A DNA stretch of 22,698 bases from an uncultured Burkholderiales Genera incertae sedis bacterium (GTDB lineage: Bacteria > Pseudomonadota > Gammaproteobacteria > Burkholderiales > Eutrophovitaceae): positions 1 to 22,698 of the forward strand of contig CAJQMS010000108.1 in NCBI GenBank assembly GCA_905479505.1. The letters are read 5' to 3'. Shown piece by piece: positions 21,569-22,698 of the stretch (its first letter is position 1; each line of letters opens with the position of its first letter). The notes under the pieces were generated by a model. It made no database searches. It was not told the origin of the DNA and saw nothing but the letters and a program-made list of their open reading frames with translations. A program made the position numbers and the translations under genes.

Positions 21569-22698
21569 ATGGATTTTGAATTTTCGTCAAAAGTAAAAGA
21601 TTTACAAGCTCGTTTAAATAGTTTTATGGAAGAGCATGTGTACCCGAATGAAAACGCCTTTCACGCTGAGGTGGAGGCTAATCGTCGAGCAGGAAATGCG
21701 TGGATCCCAACGGAACTCATCGAGTCATTAAAAGTGAAGGCCAGAGAGCAAGGTCTTTGGAATTTGTGGAGACCTAAAGCTCATGGGGGTGATTTAACGA
21801 ATGTTGAATATGCGCCCATGTGTGAAATCATGGGTCGAGTGACCTGGGCGCCTGAGGTGTTTAATTGCTCCGCACCAGACACTGGAAATATGGAGACATT
21901 GCTTCGGTATGGGACAGCCGAGCAACAGCAGGAATGGGCGGAGCCACTGATCGAAGGGCGTATTAGATCAGCATTCTTAATGACCGAACCGGCTGTTGCG
22001 TCCTCTGATGCGACAAATATTGAATGCCTCATAACTCGAGACGGTGACGATTTTGTAATAAATGGCCGCAAGTGGTGGTCTTCTGGGGCAGGTGACCCAA
22101 GATGTAAAGTTCTGATTGTTATGGGTAAGACGGACCCTGACAATGCTGATAGACACAAGCAACAATCTATGGTTGTTGTTCCGACCGACACCGCTGGAGT
22201 GACCATAGAGAGGGCATTAACTGTGTTCGGTTACGATGACGCGCCGCACGGCCATATGGAGGTGTCTTTGAAAAATGTTCGAGTGCCCGCTAAAAATGTT
22301 CTTTTGGGTGATGGGCGCGGTTTTGAGATTGCGCAGGGTCGTCTTGGGCCAGGGCGTATCCATCATTGTATGAGGATTATCGGGCAGGCTGAGCGAGCAT
22401 TGGAGTTCATGATTCGTAGGTTGAATTCGAGAGTGGCCTTTGGAAAGCCAATCTCACAACAGTCGGTTTGGCACGAGCGTATTGCGGAATCAAGAATTAT
22501 GATTGATCAAGCCCGTTTGTTAACCCTAAAGGCTGCGCACATGATGGACACGGTGGGCAATAAAGAAGCCAAAAAAGAAATAGGAATGATTAAAGTTATA
22601 GCGCCTAATATGGCTCAACAGATTATCGATTGGGCGATTCAAGCGCACGGTGGAGGTGGAGTTTCTCAAGATTTTCCGCTGTCGTTTATGTGGTCTTG
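21569..22698 (+). CDS. Acyl-CoA dehydrogenase family protein, partial (3' end outside window)
   Basis: The first 376 codons of an acyl-CoA dehydrogenase related to the ACAD10/ACAD11 group. It has a long N-terminal helical domain (EEHVYPNENAFHAEV, 21-35), LWRPKAHGG (66-74), the flavin motif FLMTEPAVASSDATNI (136-151) and WWSSGAG (169-175). A substrate-binding stretch GRLGPGRIHHCMR (257-269) and FGKPISQQ (291-298) follow. The C-terminal HGGGGVSQDFPL (360-371) is just before the window edge. The ATG follows AGGA at about 11 bases. Members of this group act on long-chain, branched or 4-hydroxyacyl-CoA substrates; which applies here is not visible. It differs clearly from the two acyl-CoA dehydrogenases at 10308 and 11562. 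Confidence 0.9.
   Translation, partial: MDFEFSSKVKDLQARLNSFMEEHVYPNENAFHAEVEANRRAGNAWIPTELIESLKVKAREQGLWNLWRPKAHGGDLTNVEYAPMCEIMGRVTWAPEVFNCSAPDTGNMETLLRYGTAEQQQEWAEPLIEGRIRSAFLMTEPAVASSDATNIECLITRDGDDFVINGRKWWSSGAGDPRCKVLIVMGKTDPDNADRHKQQSMVVVPTDTAGVTIERALTVFGYDDAPHGHMEVSLKNVRVPAKNVLLGDGRGFEIAQGRLGPGRIHHCMRIIGQAERALEFMIRRLNSRVAFGKPISQQSVWHERIAESRIMIDQARLLTLKAAHMMDTVGNKEAKKEIGMIKVIAPNMAQQIIDWAIQAHGGGGVSQDFPLSFMWS

Noticed and set aside
21781..22206. 141-codon minus-strand open frame
   Set aside because: It is antisense to the third acyl-CoA dehydrogenase, whose motifs prove the plus strand codes; no family features.

Overview
The window reads as chromosomal DNA of a free-living, probably marine member of the Pseudomonadota (Gammaproteobacteria is my best guess). 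The reasons are moderate GC (mid-40s % by eye), dense gene packing, many ATGA stop/start overlaps, and a gene set dominated by catabolism of CoA esters, amino acids and possibly sulfonates. I saw no tRNA, rRNA, CRISPR array, insertion sequence or prophage. No gene-free stretch exceeds about 275 bases. There are 20 protein genes, two of them cut by the window ends.

Region 1 (1-3867). A PhyH-type 2-oxoglutarate oxygenase (cut at the left end) is divergent from a histidinol-dehydrogenase-fold enzyme of the sulfopropanediol dehydrogenase (HpsN) type. A near-perfect 28-bp dyad lies just upstream of the dehydrogenase. A Nudix-metallo-beta-lactamase fusion follows. Region 2 (3892-10109, all minus strand) has two parts. 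An omega-amino-acid:pyruvate aminotransferase, an M81 (microcystinase C-like) metallopeptidase and a CoA-acylating methylmalonate-semialdehyde dehydrogenase look like one operon that liberates a beta-amino acid and takes it to acyl-CoA. Downstream are a secreted rhodanese and an MFS transporter.

Region 3 (10308-15240, plus strand) is a CoA-ester operon: a pair of acyl-CoA dehydrogenases (the second lacking the usual catalytic glutamate), a 3-hydroxyacyl-CoA dehydrogenase, a MaoC hydratase, a ComB-like phosphatase and a small secreted LprI-like protein. Between regions 2 and 3 lies an exact FNR/Anr-type site (TTGAT-N4-ATCAA) inside a 26-bp dyad, suggesting control of one or both divergent operons by an FNR-family regulator.

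Region 4 (15255-16985, minus) carries an orphan Rossmann-like protein and a DapA-fold lyase that keeps the Schiff-base lysine but lacks the DapA tyrosines. Region 5 (17088 to the end, plus) runs from an HpaI-type aldolase and a MaoC protein, overlapping by 4 bp, to a small coiled-coil protein built of exact 36-residue repeats. This overlaps by 4 bp a GAF-GAF-PAS class III adenylate cyclase, followed by a hotdog thioesterase and a third acyl-CoA dehydrogenase (cut at the right end). The coiled-coil/cyclase pair and the M81/aminotransferase/MMSDH operon are the most promising candidates for under-described biology. All functional statements come from reading motifs; no database search was run. 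Several starts were moved to ATG codons with better ribosome-binding sites than the longest open frame gives.
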